Source: Bryobacterales bacterium
GTDB taxonomy: Bacteria; Acidobacteriota; Terriglobia; Bryobacterales; Bryobacteraceae
NCBI GenBank assembly: GCA_009697495.1
Contig: SHUN01000074.1
Coordinates: 1 to 9,527, forward strand
Reading direction: 5' to 3'
DNA: 9,527 nt
Shown here: one piece after another, positions 7,037 through 9,527 of the stretch
How the letters are laid out: every line of letters begins with the position of its first letter
Numbering within the stretch: the stretch's first letter is position 1
Made by a program: the position numbers and the translations under genes
Notes under the pieces: model-generated
Told to the model about the DNA's origin: nothing
What the model saw: only the letters and a program-made list of their open reading frames with translations
The model's database searches: none

Positions 7037-7040
7037 TCCA

Positions 7041-7115
7041 CTAGAAGATCACTATTGCACCCCGATTCACAACCGCCGTGTCCGGCCCGGCGTTGCACGC
7101 GAATTGAATTCCATG
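7041..7115 (-). pseudogene. Possible relic of a TonB-dependent receptor C-terminus
   Basis: In the gap upstream of the sulfatase a minus-strand frame ends in CNAGPDTAVVNRGAIVIF and TAG (7041-7043). Aligned without gaps to the last 18 residues of the receptor at 7943 (VNSARDARIVQLGMKVIF), seven residues are identical (N, D, V, G, V, I, F), and both stop right after the final Phe, the hallmark of outer-membrane beta-barrels. I read it as the eroded end of a lost receptor gene. It is short, so chance similarity is a real alternative. Confidence 0.3.
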
Positions 7116-7149
7116 CGAGACGGGCCGCGACAGCCAGCCGGTCGCAGCG

Positions 7150-7708
7150 CTAGGCCAGTTTGCGAATGCGCTCCAGCGTGTCAAGGATTTCGGGTTCCTC
7201 CTTGGCTTCGACCAGCGGGGCGAGTTGCTCGACGACGTAGTTCCAGTCGAGGGTTTTGCCGTGTCGCAGCGCAACCCCTTCGGCGTCCCGGATATCCTGG
7301 GGCCGGGACGCGAAGAGCTTCATGACGATGAGGTCTTCGGCTGAACACGTCCGGAGCGTCACGCCGGGAGCGTAGGTGTAATCGGTGGCTCTCGTGACGG
7401 CAAGATGCTCGAATGGCAGAGCTCCAAGCGATATGTCGATGCAGATTTCCTTGGAAGAATTCAACAACAGCACCCGTCGTGACAACGCGAGCCGCGCTGC
7501 CCCGGCATTGCGCGGCATAAACGCCGTTAGCAATTCGTCGACGAACTTTTCCTCCTCCCCAAAGCCCGTCAGTAAGGTGAAGTCAACGTCGCGGGTCACC
7601 CGCATTTCACCCCAGCGCAACGCCGCCGATGAAACAACTCCGCCAGCCGCGTCCGGCGCAGAATTCCTGAATCTCAAGCGCTGCGTCGAAGAGATCGATT
7701 TCGTTCAT
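7150..7708 (-). pseudogene. AbiEii-like nucleotidyltransferase gene broken by a frameshift
   Basis: The family is a nucleotidyltransferase-fold protein, often the toxin of a two-gene module. The natural start is ATG 7708, which overlaps the stop of the upstream gene as ATGA (7705-7708). From there 33 codons read MNEIDLFDAALEIQEF through CFIGGVALG and then hit TGA at 7607-7609. The rest of the protein continues in another frame from about 7617 (ALRWGEMRVTRDVDF) to TAG at 7150. It includes the DVD acidic pair, TLRTCSAEDLIVMKLFASRPQD and the C-terminal LDTLERIRKLA. The GG and DVD motifs of the active site are thus split between frames. A downstream in-frame ATG (7677) would make 175 residues with a spurious N-terminus lacking GG. 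A full-length restored protein would be about 188 residues. A sequencing error is the main alternative to a true lesion. Confidence 0.75.
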
Positions 7709-7923
7709 TTCCGCAGTTTTGCTAAATGAATCTGCATCTCCACCAAGCCGGAGGTTTCGCGCGGCGGCTGTGATCGTGTGGCGTGATTAAATGCCCGGCC
7801 TAATTGCTGAAGTCCGGAAACGTTGTCCGCTTCCCGAATCTCACTGTGCCGAATGCCTTCCAGAATCGGCCCCAGTTCCTTCCAGTTCCGGACCCAATTT
7901 CGAAGTTGTTCGCGTTCGTCCAT
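7705..7923 (-). CDS. Small hypothetical protein, putative partner (antitoxin-like) of the nucleotidyltransferase
   Basis: A 72-residue basic/acidic soluble protein beginning MDEREQLRNWVRNWKELG, with a middle part IREADNVSGLQQLGRAFNHA and the end GLVEMQIHLAKLRK. I see no membrane segment or DNA-binding motif. Its stop overlaps the nucleotidyltransferase start by ATGA, so the two would be translated in a coupled manner, as in two-gene toxin-antitoxin modules with the small protein first. The antitoxin role is inferred only from that layout. A good Shine-Dalgarno sequence, AGGTGAG (7935-7941), lies 11 bases before the ATG. It begins 19 bases after the receptor stop and may share its transcript. 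The frame is intact although its partner is broken. Confidence 0.72.
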   Translation of the reverse strand: MDEREQLRNWVRNWKELGPILEGIRHSEIREADNVSGLQQLGRAFNHATRSQPPRETSGLVEMQIHLAKLRK

Positions 7924-7942
7924 CGCTACGTTATCTCACCTG

Positions 7943-9527
7943 TTAAAAAATCACTTTCATCCCCAACTGCACAATCCGCGCATCCCGCGCCGAGTTCACC
8001 GTCCCAAACGTCGAACTCCGGTTCCTTCCATCCGTCCCCGGCAAGAAGTTATCGTCCGCCAACCCCAGATTTACATGGTTGGCGATGTTAAACGCCTCCG
8101 CCCGGAACTCCACCCGGAAGCGCTCCCGGAACGTCGTTTCCTTAATCATCGAAATATCGAAGTTCACCGCGCCCGGATGCCGCACGTCCGGCGTCGTCCG
8201 CCCCACATTGCCCAACTCGTACTCCGGCGGATTCAAAAACACATCCGTCCGGAACCACGCTGTCCGCGTCGGATTATCGATCTTTGCGCTCGTACCCGTT
8301 GAATGCGGCCGGTCCGCCGCGAAGTTGTTCGCCCCACGCACCGTCAGCGGCACGCCTGTCTGAAACACGTTGATCATGTTCAACTGCCACCCGCCCACGA
8401 TTTTATTTAACACAATATTGCTCGGGTTTAGCCATTTGCCGCGGCCAAACGGTAGTTCATACAAAAGGCTGATCACACTCCGTTGCGACACATCCGCCGG
8501 GTCTATCGACTTATTCAACTGCCGGTTCGAGAAGCCATCCTGGAAGCTATTTTCGTTCGTCTGTTCAACCGGCCCAAAGTCCACCGGCACCGCCACGCCG
8601 TCGCTCATCTTCTTGCCGCCCGTAAATGCCCAGTGGACCAATAACCCTTTCGCCATCCGGCGCTTTACGTTGAGCTGCAGCTGGTGCGACATATAGTTGC
8701 CGTATCGCGGATTGCGAATCGATATGCCCGCGTAGTGCGGATACGGCAGCAACAGGCGTTCGCGCGACACCGTCGCCGCGCCGAGCCCGCCTGGCACTTT
8801 CCCGGCGAGCGGATTCGGCAGCACGTCCTGCAGCGTCCGCCCCAACCGTAGACGCTCAGACGGCGTCAAGACATTTACGCCATAACTGTTGGCGATAAAA
8901 TGGTTTCCCTTGTTGCCCGCGTAAGTTACGTCAAGCAGCCACCCCATCCATTCCTGCTGCACCGATAGGTTCCATTGCTGGGTCATCGGCGTCGTCGGGT
9001 CCGACTCAACCACGTTCACGCCCTGTCCCAACAGCGCGCTTGGGCCCGCCTTGGCGCCCGGCGATTCGCTTGGCGCGGACGGAAATCCCTGCGCAAACCG
9101 GAACGCCCGCTGTCCCGGTCCCTGCGCCACGTAGGCAGTCTGGTTCGTGGAAAACAACTGGGTGTTCCCCATGAAATTTCGCCAGAAGATCGGCGGATAG
9201 AATATCCCGTATCCGCCGCGGACTACTGTCTTGCCGCTACCCAGCGCGTCCCAGGCGAAACCGAACCGCGGCGCGAAGTCGTTGTAGTCCTCGCCCACGA
9301 AACTCCGCGGCTGCCCGTCCACACCGGCATAAACCGTCTTCCCTCGCAGGCCGGATACGGGGTCGATCGCGTTCATGTCGAAGTTGATATGCCCGTTGTG
9401 CCGTTCAACCGGCTTCGACTGGAAATCGTAGCGGAATCCCAGGTTTAACGTCAGCCGCCGGCCCAACTTCCAGTCATCCTGGACAAATGCGCTCGTCGAA
9501 TACCCGACAAACGTGTTGCCCAATATA
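7943..9527 (-). CDS. Oar-like TonB-dependent receptor, C-terminal 527 residues (N-terminus outside the window)
   Basis: This is the beta-barrel part of a large outer-membrane receptor of the Oar/carboxypeptidase-regulatory type common in Acidobacteriota. Such proteins bind and import large substrates with energy from TonB-ExbBD. Alternating barrel strands are evident, such as AFVQDDWKLGRRLTLNLGFR near the visible start, FAPRFGFAWD, VVRGGYGIFY, QWNLSVQQEW, VISLLYELPFGRGKW and FRVEFRAEAFNIANHVN. It ends in LGMKVIF with the C-terminal Phe used by the outer-membrane assembly machinery. The frame is open to the window edge. A TTG at 9521-9523 is an internal Leu codon, not a start. The signal peptide, carboxypeptidase-like domain and plug are expected beyond 9527. 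It lies upstream of, and on the same strand as, the sulfatase cassette. The ligand is unknown. Confidence 0.92.
   Translation of the reverse strand, partial: ILGNTFVGYSTSAFVQDDWKLGRRLTLNLGFRYDFQSKPVERHNGHINFDMNAIDPVSGLRGKTVYAGVDGQPRSFVGEDYNDFAPRFGFAWDALGSGKTVVRGGYGIFYPPIFWRNFMGNTQLFSTNQTAYVAQGPGQRAFRFAQGFPSAPSESPGAKAGPSALLGQGVNVVESDPTTPMTQQWNLSVQQEWMGWLLDVTYAGNKGNHFIANSYGVNVLTPSERLRLGRTLQDVLPNPLAGKVPGGLGAATVSRERLLLPYPHYAGISIRNPRYGNYMSHQLQLNVKRRMAKGLLVHWAFTGGKKMSDGVAVPVDFGPVEQTNENSFQDGFSNRQLNKSIDPADVSQRSVISLLYELPFGRGKWLNPSNIVLNKIVGGWQLNMINVFQTGVPLTVRGANNFAADRPHSTGTSAKIDNPTRTAWFRTDVFLNPPEYELGNVGRTTPDVRHPGAVNFDISMIKETTFRERFRVEFRAEAFNIANHVNLGLADDNFLPGTDGRNRSSTFGTVNSARDARIVQLGMKVIF

Noticed and set aside
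7150..7677. Reading the nucleotidyltransferase as an intact 175-residue protein from ATG 7677
   Set aside because: Its first 17 or so residues do not fit the family, whereas the other frame supplies the expected GG-containing N-terminus starting at the coupled ATG 7708.
9521..9523. TTG as a start codon for the receptor
   Set aside because: The frame is open beyond it to the window edge, and the first visible residues are already mid-barrel, so it is an internal Leu codon.

Overview
The window looks like chromosomal DNA from a GC-rich member of the Acidobacteriota, probably of the Bryobacterales/Solibacter type. This is an inference from three things: an Oar-like TonB-dependent receptor of the kind that is abundant in that phylum, a Tat-exported Cys-type sulfatase next to Tat-exported amidohydrolases, and the family flavour of the aldo/keto reductase and nucleotidyltransferase. 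No rRNA or other marker gene is present to confirm it.

Left third (1-2740). A partial gene tail (2-118, +) is followed by a 323-base gap holding a perfect 12-bp hairpin and two short repeats that recall IS21-type ends. Next is a class III, AGXT2-like aminotransferase (442-1731, +). It converges on a decayed minus-strand gene (about 1734-2050) with an in-frame TGA where a PA14-like domain should carry Trp. A SurE-type 5'-nucleotidase (2051-2740, -) follows. SurE is divergent from an aldo/keto reductase (2766-3731, +), with only 25 bp between the start codons and small dyad repeats in that gap.

Right two thirds (3807-9527). Everything is on the minus strand. In transcription order it holds the C-terminal 527 residues of the Oar-like receptor (stop at 7943), a 72-aa small protein, a nucleotidyltransferase broken by a frameshift, a short stretch that looks like a relic of a receptor C-terminus, an iduronate-2-sulfatase-like sulfatase, and two TIM-barrel amidohydrolases. 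The spacings are tight (19 bp, ATGA overlap, 12 bp, ATGA overlap). The only sizeable gap is about 113 bp, upstream of the sulfatase. The sulfatase and both amidohydrolases begin with a twin-arginine leader, so they probably act together outside the cytoplasm, plausibly on a sulfated sugar-acid or lactone-type substrate brought in through the receptor. That pathway is an inference.

The most interesting points are the broken nucleotidyltransferase of an AbiEii-like two-gene module, whose lesion fits an 8-bp deletion between short direct repeats; the unannotated PA14-like pseudogene; the possible receptor-tail relic; and the translationally coupled Tat-exported sulfatase/amidohydrolase cassette. 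I saw no CRISPR array, tRNA or intact mobile element.
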